A DNA stretch of 64,000 nucleotides from Polaromonas glacialis (GTDB lineage: Bacteria; Pseudomonadota; Gammaproteobacteria; Burkholderiales; Burkholderiaceae_C), in contig NZ_KL448323.1 in assembly GCF_000709345.1 (NCBI RefSeq), positions 2,256,173 through 2,320,172 on the forward strand, in the 5' to 3' direction. The translations under genes and the position numbers were made by a program. Position 1 is the stretch's first letter; each line of letters starts with the position of its first letter. The notes below the pieces were generated by a model. The model saw only the letters and a program-made list of their open reading frames with translations, made no database searches and was not told the DNA's origin. This document shows positions 33,878 through 42,379 of this stretch, piece after piece.

Positions 33878-34513
33878 ATGGCCCAGTTTTTCGAAGTCCA
33901 TCCCGACAATCCACCGGCGCGCCTGCTCAAGCAGGCTGTCGCCCTGATCCAGCGCGGCGGCATTGCCGCCGTGCCGACCGATTCGAGCTATGCGCTGGTC
34001 TGCCAGCTGGACGACAAGGCGGCGTCCGACAACCTGCGCCGCATTCGCGGGGTCGATGACAAGCATCACCTCACGCTGCTGTGCCGTGACCTGAGCGAGC
34101 TGTCCAACTACGCTCGCGTCGACAACAAGCAGTACCGCCTGCTCAAGGGCGCCACCCCCGGCCCCTACACCTTCATCCTGGAAGCGAGCAAGGAAGTGCC
34201 GCGCCGCCTGAGCCATCCGTCGCGCAAGACCATCGGCCTGCGCGTTCCTGACCACAAGGCCCTGCAAGCCCTGCTTGAACTGCATGGCGGCCCGCTGCTG
34301 GCGACCACCTTGATCCCGCGCGGCGAGACCGAATCCATCAGCGACGCGCAGGACATCACCGGGCCGCTGGAGCGCGAACTGGCCGCCATCATTGACGCAG
34401 GCGCGTGCCACAAGGAAGCGACCACCGTGGTCGACCTGACGCCCATGGCCGACGGCGACGACCCGGTGGTGATCCGCCAGGGCCGGGGCGAACTGGCGCC
34501 GCTCGGGCTGTGA
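33878..34513 (+). CDS. YciO/YrdC/Sua5 family protein
   Basis: 211 residues. The YrdC-like fold is shown by GGIAAVPTDSSYALVCQLDD and PGPYTFILEASKEVPRR. This is the YciO branch. Sua5/YrdC make threonylcarbamoyl-AMP for tRNA t6A; YciO is related but its role is less certain. GAAAGG before the ATG at 33878 decides the start over a TTG at 33863. Confidence 0.9.
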   Translation: MAQFFEVHPDNPPARLLKQAVALIQRGGIAAVPTDSSYALVCQLDDKAASDNLRRIRGVDDKHHLTLLCRDLSELSNYARVDNKQYRLLKGATPGPYTFILEASKEVPRRLSHPSRKTIGLRVPDHKALQALLELHGGPLLATTLIPRGETESISDAQDITGPLERELAAIIDAGACHKEATTVVDLTPMADGDDPVVIRQGRGELAPLGL

Positions 34514-34549
34514 GGCGCGGCTAGCAAAGCGTCTGACACAATCCAAGCC

Positions 34550-35218
34550 ATGGACATTGCCAACCTGATTCAAACCGTCACCCTTTACGCACTTCCCGTG
34601 CTGTTCGCCATCACCATCCATGAAGCCGCCCATGGCTACGCGGCCCGCCATTTTGGCGACAACACCGCTTTCCTGCAGGGCCGCATCACGCTGAACCCGC
34701 TCAAGCACATCGACCCGATCGGCACGATCCTGATGCCGCTGATGCTTTACTTCGCCACCTCGGGGGCTTTTTTGTTTGGTTATGCCAAGCCGGTCCCGGT
34801 GAATTTCGGCGCCCTGCGCAACCCCAAGCGCGACATGGTCTGGGTGGCGCTGGCCGGTCCGGCATCGAACTTTGCGCAGGCCATTTTCTGGGCCTTGATG
34901 CTGGTGGTGCTGGCTGCCACGGGCATCGAAGAGCCCTTTTTCCTCAAGATGGCGCAGGCCGGCATTTTGGTCAACCTGGTGATGTGGGCCTTCAACCTGT
35001 TCCCGCTGCCGCCCCTGGACGGCGGCCGCATCCTGGTCGGCCTGCTGCCGTGGAAACAGGCGCAGCTGGTGTCGCGCATCGAGCCCTGGGGCTTTTTCAT
35101 CGTCATGGGACTGGTGCTGGCCGGCGTCGTCGGCACCCTGTGGCTGCGCCCGCTCATGACCTTGGGCTATGGTCTGATCAACACGCTGATCTCGCCGCTG
35201 CTGTCCCTGCTGGGCTGA
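34550..35218 (+). CDS. M50-family site-2-protease-like membrane peptidase
   Basis: 222 residues, about five helices. The zinc motif HEAAH (residues 24-28, in TIHEAAHGYAARHFGD) and the third ligand in NLFPLPPLDGGRIL are both present. It is the short form without PDZ domains, common in front of trpS in betaproteobacteria. Substrate unknown. Confidence 0.9.
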   Translation: MDIANLIQTVTLYALPVLFAITIHEAAHGYAARHFGDNTAFLQGRITLNPLKHIDPIGTILMPLMLYFATSGAFLFGYAKPVPVNFGALRNPKRDMVWVALAGPASNFAQAIFWALMLVVLAATGIEEPFFLKMAQAGILVNLVMWAFNLFPLPPLDGGRILVGLLPWKQAQLVSRIEPWGFFIVMGLVLAGVVGTLWLRPLMTLGYGLINTLISPLLSLLG

Positions 35219-35239
35219 CTTTTTATCTCCATTTTCCGC

Positions 35240-36559
35240 ATGAACTCCACTTCTTCCGCACCGCTACAGCGCTTCCTGACCGGCATCACCACCACCGGAA
35301 CGCCGCACCTGGGCAACTTTGTCGGCTCGATCCGCCCCTCGGTGGCGGCCAGCCGCCTTCCCGGCGTGCAGAGCTTTTATTTCCTGGCCGACTACCACGC
35401 GCTGATCAAGTGCGACGACCCAGCGCGCATCCAGCGCTCGACGTTAGAGATCGCCGCCAGCTGGCTGGCCGCCGGGCTGGACCCGCAGCGCGTCATGTTC
35501 TACCGCCAGTCCGACATTCCCGAAATCCCCGAACTCACCTGGCTGCTGACCTGCGTGACCGGCAAGGGCGTGCTCAATCGCGCCCATGCCTACAAGGCTT
35601 CCGTCGATAAAAACGAAGCCGCCGGCAACGACCCGGATGCCGATGTGACGGCCGGCCTCTTCATGTACCCGGTGCTCATGGGCGCCGACATTTTGATGTT
35701 CAAGGCGCACAAGGTGCCGGTCGGCCGCGACCAGATCCAGCATATCGAAATGGCGCGCGACATGGCGCAGCGCTTTAACCATCTTTACGGCGAGCACCTG
35801 GTGCTGCCCGAAGCAGCGATTGAAGAATCCGTCGCCCTGCTGCCCGGCCTGGACGGCCGCAAGATGAGCAAGAGCTACGACAACACGATCCCGCTGTTCA
35901 CGCCGCGCGAGCAGTTGCGCAAGCTGATTGCCGGCATCGTCACCGACTCGCGCGCCCCCGGCGAAGCCAAGGACACCTTCGGCTCGGCGCTGTTCCAGAT
36001 CTACCAGGCCTTTGCCAGCGAAAGCGAAACCGCCGGTCTGCGCCAGGCGTATGCCGACGGCATTGGCTGGGGCGACGCCAAGCAGATGCTGTTCGAGCGC
36101 ATCGACCAGGAAGTCGCGCCGATGCGCGAGCGCTATCAGGCGCTGATCGGGAATCCGCAGGAAATCGAGAAGCTGCTGCAGGCCGGCGCGGAAAAGGCGC
36201 GTGCGGTCGCCACGCCGTTCATGGGCGAGTTGCGGCGCGCAGTCGGCCTGCGCAACCTGGCGTCAAACGCTCCGGCGGCTGCCAAAGGCAAGGTTGCCAA
36301 AACAGCCGCCCCGGCGTTCAAGCAATACCGCGAAAAAGACGGCCGGTTTTACTTCAAGCTGCTCGATGCGGATGCGCGGCTGCTGCTACAAAGCCGTGGG
36401 TTTGACGCACCCAAAGCGGCAGCGCTGGCCATTTCCGCCCTGCAAAAAGAGGGTTCGACCGCGCTGGCCGGGCTGCAGGACATGCTCGAAACCGCGCCAG
36501 GAATTACGCAAGGCGAACTCGCCACGGCGCTGGCATTCTTTAGCGCTTCGCAAGACTGA
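35240..36559 (+). CDS. trpS: Tryptophanyl-tRNA synthetase with C-terminal YegP-like extension
   Basis: 439 residues, about 100 longer than typical bacterial TrpS. Class I motifs: TPHLGN (HIGH equivalent, about 16-21) and GRKMSKSYDN (KMSKS). The catalytic part ends near 340, followed by a Lys/Ala linker (AAAKGKVAKTAAPAFK). The last 75 residues (YREKDGRFYFKLLDADARLL then GFDAPKAAALAISALQ) resemble the DUF1508/YegP fold (F-x-Y-x-D-x-G-x-F-R-F-x-L). Function of the extension is unknown. ATG at 35240. Confidence 0.94.
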   Translation: MNSTSSAPLQRFLTGITTTGTPHLGNFVGSIRPSVAASRLPGVQSFYFLADYHALIKCDDPARIQRSTLEIAASWLAAGLDPQRVMFYRQSDIPEIPELTWLLTCVTGKGVLNRAHAYKASVDKNEAAGNDPDADVTAGLFMYPVLMGADILMFKAHKVPVGRDQIQHIEMARDMAQRFNHLYGEHLVLPEAAIEESVALLPGLDGRKMSKSYDNTIPLFTPREQLRKLIAGIVTDSRAPGEAKDTFGSALFQIYQAFASESETAGLRQAYADGIGWGDAKQMLFERIDQEVAPMRERYQALIGNPQEIEKLLQAGAEKARAVATPFMGELRRAVGLRNLASNAPAAAKGKVAKTAAPAFKQYREKDGRFYFKLLDADARLLLQSRGFDAPKAAALAISALQKEGSTALAGLQDMLETAPGITQGELATALAFFSASQD

Positions 36560-36587
36560 ACCGCACGCCGACTCCGGGAAAACGCAA

Positions 36588-36623
36588 GAAGGCCGGTTGA
36601 GAAACCGGCCTTCTTCCTTCTTT
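36588..36623 (+). terminator. Rho-independent terminator after trpS
   Basis: GAAGGCCGGTT / AACCGGCCTTC perfect 11-bp stem with GAGA tetraloop, then a T-rich tract. It ends the run of genes from 32101. Confidence 0.92.
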
Positions 36624-36679
36624 ATGGTGTCGTTGTATTTACCAAAAAAACAACTTTCGGCGTTAAATCATCATTTAGC

Positions 36680-36730
36680 GCAATGCCAGCATGCGCGAGC
36701 AGCTATTAATTCAGTAGCAAATAATACTGA
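36680..36730 (+). repeat. Dispersed repeat, copy 6
   Basis: gcatgcgcgagcagctatta then attcagtagcaaataat. It lies between the trpS terminator and the convergent csbD-like gene. Confidence 0.55.
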
Positions 36731-36771
36731 CCGCCATGAATACCGTGTTGGCAAGCCAGCGTAATCTGGCG

Positions 36772-36957
36772 CTAGATCTTGTCAATCTTGTCTTTCACGA
36801 CTTCCTTGGCATCGCCCACCTTCTTCTGTGTCTTTCCTTCGGCCTGCCGGGCCATTCCCTTGGCCTGCTGGCTGGTGTTGCCGGTCATCTCGCCCGCCTT
36901 GGACTGCACCTTGCCTGCGACATCCTTCACGGCGCCCTTGACTTGATCCTTGTTCAT
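36772..36957 (-). CDS. CsbD-family stress protein
   Basis: 61 residues starting MNKDQVKGAVKDVAGKVQSK, the CsbD signature, with Gly/Lys-rich repeats (AGEMTGNTSQQAKG). CsbD proteins are small, hydrophilic and induced by general stress. AAGGA upstream of the ATG at 36957. Monocistronic. Confidence 0.92.
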   Translation of the reverse strand: MNKDQVKGAVKDVAGKVQSKAGEMTGNTSQQAKGMARQAEGKTQKKVGDAKEVVKDKIDKI

Positions 36958-37148
36958 GACGAAATCCTTTTCCAAGTTGATGATGCCTTCAGGCTAATGA
37001 CGCCTGGCTACCGAGAAAACAAGGACATGGCGCAAAAGCGCGTGGGTTGTTTCCTACAGGCAAGCGCTGTGAGAAAAGGCAAGCAGAACGCACGGATCGC
37101 ATGAACCCGAGGCGTGGACATATAAACGCCAAACGCAGCTTTTCTATT

Positions 37149-37158
37149 TCGTATACGA
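37149..37158. promoter_or_regulatory. Perfect palindrome TCGTATACGA, GntR operator candidate
   Basis: Ten-base perfect dyad 20 bases before the GntR start and just upstream of an AT-rich TATAAC. Its GTATAC core resembles GntR-type operator dyads (GT-n-AC), so autoregulation is likely. Confidence 0.5.
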
Positions 37159-37178
37159 TATAACAAATACAAAGATGG

Positions 37179-37910
37179 ATGCCCATGCTCCCCTGGTTCA
37201 CCGAATCCTCCGCCGACCGACTGGTCGATGTCCGCGACACCTCGCTTGCCAAGCTGGTGCGGGACGACATGCTCGCGCTCATTTTGAAAGGCGAACTGGT
37301 GCCCGGCCAGCGCATCAACGAGCCCGACGTGGCCAGCCGGCTCCAGGTGTCGCGCGTGCCGGTGCGCGAAGCCCTGCGTGAACTGGAAAGCTCCGGGCTG
37401 GTCGTCTCGCGCAAGCATTCGGGCGTCTTCGTGCGCCACTTGCAGGCGACCGAGATCCGCGACCTTTACCAGATGCGCGGCCTGCTCGACGGCTTTGCCG
37501 GGCGCTGCGCCGCCAGCCTGCCCGATGGCGAGCGCCAGGCGCTGCTGACGCTGCTGGGCAAATCGGTTGATGCCATGCTGGAGGCCGCCGGCCGGCACGA
37601 CGTGCAGCGCTACTACGGTGAAAACCTGCACTTCCACTGGGTCATCGTCGAGTCGGCGGGCAACGGCCAGCTGATCGACAGCTACCGCGGCATCGTGCAA
37701 AAGCTGCACCTGTCGCGCCTGAAGAATCTCTCGCAAGACCTGGGCATGCAGGCCTCGATGGACGAGCATGTCGAGATCGTGCGGGCGATCCGGGACGGCG
37801 ACCCGCTGCGCTGCGAAGCCCTGATGGCGCACCACGTGGGCGGCGCCTACGCGCGGCTGCGTGACGCCGCGCCGCCGCCATCCCAGGAAACCGCCCTGCC
37901 GCTTGCATGA
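37179..37910 (+). CDS. GntR-family regulator, FCD subfamily
   Basis: 243 residues. Winged helix LKGELVPGQRINEPDVASRL ... VSRVPVREALRELE is followed by an FCD domain with metal-ligand positions (ENLHFHWVIVESAGNGQL, DEHVEIVRAI). First gene of the carboxylate cluster and its probable regulator. ATG at 37179; an ATG two codons on (37185) is also possible. Confidence 0.9.
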   Translation: MPMLPWFTESSADRLVDVRDTSLAKLVRDDMLALILKGELVPGQRINEPDVASRLQVSRVPVREALRELESSGLVVSRKHSGVFVRHLQATEIRDLYQMRGLLDGFAGRCAASLPDGERQALLTLLGKSVDAMLEAAGRHDVQRYYGENLHFHWVIVESAGNGQLIDSYRGIVQKLHLSRLKNLSQDLGMQASMDEHVEIVRAIRDGDPLRCEALMAHHVGGAYARLRDAAPPPSQETALPLA

Positions 37911-38007
37911 AGCCCTGAACACAAAGCAGCCCGAAGAGCGGCCTCAAGCCGGCAGCGGCATTGACCCATCCACCATCCATCAATCAATCAATCACTGGAG
38001 ACAAACC

Positions 38008-38979
38008 ATGAAACGACGCACCCTCCTGCAGGCAGCCCCTGCACTGATCTACGCCCCCGGCCTGGCTTTCGCCCAGACGGCTTACCCGGGCAAGCCGATC
38101 CGCTACATCGTTCCGGTGTCGGCGGGCGGCGGCAGCGACATGGTCGGGCGCACGCTGACCGAGCGCTGGGGCGCCCTGCTCAAGCAGTCGTTCATTGTTG
38201 ACAACCAGGGCGGGGGCGGCGGCGTGATTGCCTGCCAGGCGACGGCGCGCGCCGCGCCCGACGGCTACACGCTGATGCAGGGCTATGTGGCGACGCACGG
38301 CACCAGCCCGGCCACGCGCAAGCTGCCCTACGACGCGGTCAAGGACTTCACTGCCATCGGCATGATCGGCGCCACGCCCAACGTGCTGGTGGTCAATGCC
38401 AGACTGCCGGTCAAGACCGTGAAGGAATTCGTCGAGTATGTAAAGAAGAATCCGGGCCGCGTCAGCTACGGCTCGGCCGGCCAGGGCTCGCTGACGCACC
38501 TGACCATGGAGCTGTTCAAGCAGCAGATCAATTCCTTCATGGTCCACATTCCCTACCGGGGCGTGGCGCCGGCCTTCACCGACCTGATCGGCGGGCAGAC
38601 GCAGGCCATGTTTCCGGGCCTGGCGGCCGCCATCCCGCACATCCGCTCGGGCCGGGTGCGCCCGCTGGCCGTCACCGGCCTGAGCCGCCACCCGCAGTTC
38701 AAGGACTTGCCGACGCTGGACGAATCGGGCTTCAAGGGTTTTGATGCGCAGCAGTGGTATGGCGTGGTGGGGCCGGCCGGCATGCCCGCGCCCATCGTGA
38801 AGCAACTGAATGACTCCCTGGCCACCGTGCTCAGGGCGCCCGACCTGCGCGAGAAACTGTCGGTCGAGGCCATCGAGCCCATCGTGATGTCGCCCGAGGA
38901 ATTCTCGGCCTTCATCAAGACCGACATCGCGCGCTGGACTAAGCTGGCGAAGGAGCGAAAGATCGAGCTGGACAGCTGA
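38008..38979 (+). CDS. Bug/TctC-family periplasmic receptor
   Basis: 323 residues. Signal peptide 1-22 (MKRRTLLQAAPALIYAPGLAFA), then YPGKPIRYIVPVSAGGGSDM, the Bug-family 'YP.kPIrlvvPf..GG..D' start. PYRGVAPAFTDLIGGQ is also typical. These receptors bind carboxylates, with or without a TctAB permease; none is present here. Probably captures the substrate handled by the two enzymes downstream. Confidence 0.93.
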   Translation: MKRRTLLQAAPALIYAPGLAFAQTAYPGKPIRYIVPVSAGGGSDMVGRTLTERWGALLKQSFIVDNQGGGGGVIACQATARAAPDGYTLMQGYVATHGTSPATRKLPYDAVKDFTAIGMIGATPNVLVVNARLPVKTVKEFVEYVKKNPGRVSYGSAGQGSLTHLTMELFKQQINSFMVHIPYRGVAPAFTDLIGGQTQAMFPGLAAAIPHIRSGRVRPLAVTGLSRHPQFKDLPTLDESGFKGFDAQQWYGVVGPAGMPAPIVKQLNDSLATVLRAPDLREKLSVEAIEPIVMSPEEFSAFIKTDIARWTKLAKERKIELDS

Positions 38980-38984
38980 ATTTC

Positions 38985-39065
38985 AAGCTAAAAATCCTCT
39001 TTGCGCAAATCCCTGTTGCATGAGTAGCTATATTTTTCATAGCAACTCAGCATTTTCATAATTCT
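38985..39065 (-). repeat. Dispersed repeat, copy 7
   Basis: Minus strand: gctatgaaaaatatagctac, tcatgcaacaggga, tttgcgcaaa. It separates the receptor gene from the MmgE/PrpD gene. Confidence 0.6.
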
Positions 39066-39092
39066 TAACCTCTTTTTTGGAAAAACCACTTC

Positions 39093-40478
39093 ATGGCCCG
39101 CAACACCCAGGTCGCCGCCGACCACCATGCCCCGCCCGTCACGCAAATCCTGGCTGAATTCGTCGCCAACCACCCCGGCTTCCTGGCCGGCGGCTGGAGC
39201 GACGCGGTGGACCACGAGGCGCACCGCACCTTCATGAACTGGCTGGGCTGCGCCGTCGGCGCCGCTCGCCACGAGGCGGCAGACGCGGCCGTCGCGGCCG
39301 TCATGTTCCTGCAGCCCGCGTCCCAGGCCACGCTGCCCGGCCGCGCGGAAAAGGTCGATATTGCCAGCGCGGCAATGATCAACGGCATCACGTCGCACAC
39401 CTTCGACTTTGACGACACGCACCTCAAGACCATCATCCATCCGGCCGGGCCGGTGGCGTCGGCGCTGCTGGCGCTGGCCGAGCACACGGGCGCCAGCGGA
39501 CGCGAACTGCTCGATGCGCTGGTGCTGGGCATCGACGTGGCCTGCCGCGTCGGCAATGCGATGTACCCCGACCACTATGACCGGGGCTGGCACATCACCG
39601 GCTCGACCGGAACGCTTGGCGCGGCAGCCGCCTGCGCCCGCCTGCTCAAACTCGACGCCGGCAGGACAGCCATGGCGCTGGGCATCGCGGCCTCGCAGCC
39701 GGTGGGCATGCGCGAGCAGTTCGGCACCATGACCAAGCCGTTTCATCCCGGCGCCGCCGCACGTGCGGGCCTGATGTCCGCCTTGCTGGCCGCCCAGGGC
39801 TACACCGCCAGCCCCAGGGCACTGGAAGCGCCGCGCGGCATGATGCAGACGGTTTCCACCAAGAACGACTGGCTGGAAATCACCGATGAACTGGGCAAGC
39901 GCTTTGAAATCTCGTTCAACAGCTACAAGCCCTTTGCCTGCGGCATCGTGATCCACCCGAGCATCGACGCCTGCGTGCAGCTGGGCCGCCGGGGCGTCAC
40001 GCCCGAGCAGGTGGAAAGCATCGAGCTGAAGGTGCATTCGCTGGTGCTGGAACTGACCGGCAAGAAGGAGCCAGCCGACGGCCTGCAGGCCAAGTTCAGC
40101 GTCTACCACGGCTGCGCGGCGGGGCTGACGTTTGGCCGCGCGGCGGAAGACGAGTTTTCCGACGAGATCGTCAACCGCGCCGACATGGTCGCGCTGCGCC
40201 GCAAGGTGGTGGCGACGGTCGATGACTCGATCGACGAGGCCAGCGCCGATGTGACGGCGGTGCTCAAGGACGGCAGCCGCGTGCATGTGTTTGTCGAGCA
40301 TGCCATCGGCTCGCTGCAAAACCCCATGACCGATGGCAATCTTGAAGCCAAATTCCATGGCCTGTCGGACCCGGTGCTGGGCGCGGCCCCTACCGCCGAG
40401 CTGATCAGCGTCTGCTGGCACCTGGCCGCTGCCCCCGACCTGCGCGCACTGGCCGCGATGGCGGTGCCGCAGGCATGA
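39093..40478 (+). CDS. MmgE/PrpD-family protein
   Basis: 461 residues. HTFDFDDTHLKTIIHPAGPV near residue 106 is the PrpD signature; SYKPFACGIVIHPSIDAC lies in the C-terminal lid. PrpD is 2-methylcitrate dehydratase, and relatives act on itaconate or aconitate-like acids. There are no other methylcitrate genes, so the substrate is more likely another dicarboxylate. It overlaps the dehydrogenase gene by four bases. Confidence 0.9.
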   Translation: MARNTQVAADHHAPPVTQILAEFVANHPGFLAGGWSDAVDHEAHRTFMNWLGCAVGAARHEAADAAVAAVMFLQPASQATLPGRAEKVDIASAAMINGITSHTFDFDDTHLKTIIHPAGPVASALLALAEHTGASGRELLDALVLGIDVACRVGNAMYPDHYDRGWHITGSTGTLGAAAACARLLKLDAGRTAMALGIAASQPVGMREQFGTMTKPFHPGAAARAGLMSALLAAQGYTASPRALEAPRGMMQTVSTKNDWLEITDELGKRFEISFNSYKPFACGIVIHPSIDACVQLGRRGVTPEQVESIELKVHSLVLELTGKKEPADGLQAKFSVYHGCAAGLTFGRAAEDEFSDEIVNRADMVALRRKVVATVDDSIDEASADVTAVLKDGSRVHVFVEHAIGSLQNPMTDGNLEAKFHGLSDPVLGAAPTAELISVCWHLAAAPDLRALAAMAVPQA

Positions 40479-41497
40479 ACGCGCTTGCGAATCCCTGCGC
40501 GCCCGGCGCGCGGCCCCGCATCGTCGTGGTGGGCGATGCCGAACAGGCGCTGCGGCGGCTGGTGGACTGGGCGCCCATCGAGGCGCTGGCCGACGTGACG
40601 CTGCATCACCAGCCGCTGAGCGGCCAGGCGCTGGTCGATGCGCTGAAAGACGCCGATGCCGTGGTGCTGGTGCGCGACCGCACGCCATTCGACGCTGAAC
40701 TGCTGGCAGCGCTTCCCAAACTGCGCTACCTCGTCTTCACCGGCACGCGCAACACCACGCTCGACCTGGCCGCGCTGGCGGCGCGCCAGATTCCGGTCAG
40801 CCATACCGAATGGGGGCCGTCCAAGGACAGCACCTGCGAGATGACCTGGGCCCTGATCCTGGCCGCCACGCGCCAGCTGGAGACGCAGGCCGCGCTGCTG
40901 CGCCGGGGCCAGTGGCGCCCCGATGCCGCGCTACCGCTGGCCGGCGTGCTGCACGGGCAAACGCTCGGGCTGGTCGGCCTGGGCGAAATCGGCGGGCGCG
41001 TGGCCCGGGTGGGCCAGGCGCTGGGCATGAAGGTCATCGCCTGGAGCCCGCGCATGACGCCCGAGCGCGCCGCCGCGCACGGCGCCCTGGCCGTGCCGCT
41101 GGAGGAACTGCTGGCGACCTCAAAGGTTGTCAGCCTGCACCTGGTGCCGACCCCTGCCACGCGCCACCTGCTCGATGCGCCGCTTCTGGCCTTGATGCGG
41201 CCGGACAGTCTGCTGGTCAACACCTCGCGCTCGGCGCTGATCGACTCCAAGGCGCTGGCCAGCGCGCTTGAACAGGGACGGCCGGGTTACGCCGCGCTCG
41301 ACGTGTTCGATGTCGAGCCGCTGCCGCAGGATTCGCCGCTGCGCCAGTTGCCCAACGCGCTGCTGACGCCGCACCTGGGTTTTGTCGCCGAGCCGGTGTT
41401 CGAGCGCTTTGCCTCGGGCGTGGGCGAATGCCTGGCGGCCTGGCTGGCAGGGCAGCCGCTGGTGCGCGTCATGGGCGAAAGCGCCAGCGCCGCCTGA
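40475..41497 (+). CDS. D-isomer-specific 2-hydroxyacid dehydrogenase
   Basis: 340 residues. NAD-binding GLVGLGEIGGRVARVGQALG (about 165-185) and the catalytic region LVNTSRSALIDSKAL. The catalytic His is in LTPHLGF and the Glu in DVFDVEPLP. Translationally coupled to the PrpD-like gene (ATGA overlap). It probably oxidises or reduces the hydroxy acid of the same pathway. Confidence 0.92.
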   Translation: MNALANPCAPGARPRIVVVGDAEQALRRLVDWAPIEALADVTLHHQPLSGQALVDALKDADAVVLVRDRTPFDAELLAALPKLRYLVFTGTRNTTLDLAALAARQIPVSHTEWGPSKDSTCEMTWALILAATRQLETQAALLRRGQWRPDAALPLAGVLHGQTLGLVGLGEIGGRVARVGQALGMKVIAWSPRMTPERAAAHGALAVPLEELLATSKVVSLHLVPTPATRHLLDAPLLALMRPDSLLVNTSRSALIDSKALASALEQGRPGYAALDVFDVEPLPQDSPLRQLPNALLTPHLGFVAEPVFERFASGVGECLAAWLAGQPLVRVMGESASAA

Positions 41498-41504
41498 GCG
41501 CTTT

Positions 41505-41582
41505 TTTGCTCCTGAATCAATAGCTGCTTGCGCATACCAGTCGTGCGCAAACGGCTTATTTGACGCATAAATGCAGTTTTCG
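41505..41582 (+). repeat. Dispersed repeat, copy 8
   Basis: A full-length copy: tcaatagctgcttgcgcata, ccagtcgt, gcgcaaacggc, then ttatttgacgcataaatgca. Sits between convergent gene ends, where its dyad could terminate both transcripts. Confidence 0.7.
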
Positions 41583-41638
41583 TGCTGAAACGGATGCACT
41601 CGGGAAGTGGCGTCAAGCCTGAACTGCCAGCCGCTTCC

Positions 41639-42379
41639 CTACAGCCACGTCACCTCGGCCGCCAGCAGGTAGCCCGCGCCGTAGACCGTGCGAATGGTCG
41701 TGGGATGCTGGGCATCGGATTCGAGCTTGCGCCGCAGCCGGGAAACCCGCACATCGACGCTGCGGTCAAGCGCCGAGAGGTCGCGGTCGCCGCACAGCTG
41801 CTCGCGGTCCAGGATGCGGTTGGGCCGCTGCAAAAACTGCAACAGCATGCGCGACTCGCCAGCGCTCAGCGTCCATTCCTCGCCGCCCGGCGACGTCAGC
41901 AGGTTCGAGTCGGCGCGGAACCGCCAGCCGCCAAACTCGGCCATGTGCGAACGCGCGGGCGTTTGCGTTTGAGCGCCGGGCGCCTTGTCCCGGCGACGCA
42001 AAATGCTGCGCACGCGGGCCACCAGTTCACGCGGCTCAAAGGGCTTGACCACATAGTCGTCGGCGCCCAGCTCCAGGCCCATGACCCGGTCGCTGAGGTA
42101 GCCGCGCCCCGTCAGCACCATCACGCCGCAGTCATGGCGCGCCTGCAGCTCGCGCACCACGTCCATGCCGTCGGCGTCGGGCAAGCCCAGGTCAACGATG
42201 CACAGGTCGGGCACCCGCACCAGCAGCAGGCGGTGCAGTTCCGCCGCCGTGTGGCATTCGACGGTCTCGAAACCGAACTCGCGCAGCGTGCTGCCGACCA
42301 GCCGGCAGATGTCCGGGTCGTCGTCCAGCAGGTAGATGCAGCGCGGCCCCTCCGGCTGGCGAAACATGCCGGCCGTCAT
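41639..42379 (-). CDS. OmpR-family response regulator
   Basis: 246 residues. Receiver domain with acidic pocket LLDDD, phosphoacceptor Asp in LCIVDLGLPDADG (about 61) and Lys in DDYVVKPF. The OmpR winged helix ends the protein (LDRSVDVRVSRLRRKLE ... TIRTVYGAGYLL). ATG at 42379 overlaps the kinase stop by four bases; a later ATG at 42367 is possible. Pairs with the kinase upstream. Confidence 0.93.
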   Translation of the reverse strand: MTAGMFRQPEGPRCIYLLDDDPDICRLVGSTLREFGFETVECHTAAELHRLLLVRVPDLCIVDLGLPDADGMDVVRELQARHDCGVMVLTGRGYLSDRVMGLELGADDYVVKPFEPRELVARVRSILRRRDKAPGAQTQTPARSHMAEFGGWRFRADSNLLTSPGGEEWTLSAGESRMLLQFLQRPNRILDREQLCGDRDLSALDRSVDVRVSRLRRKLESDAQHPTTIRTVYGAGYLLAAEVTWL

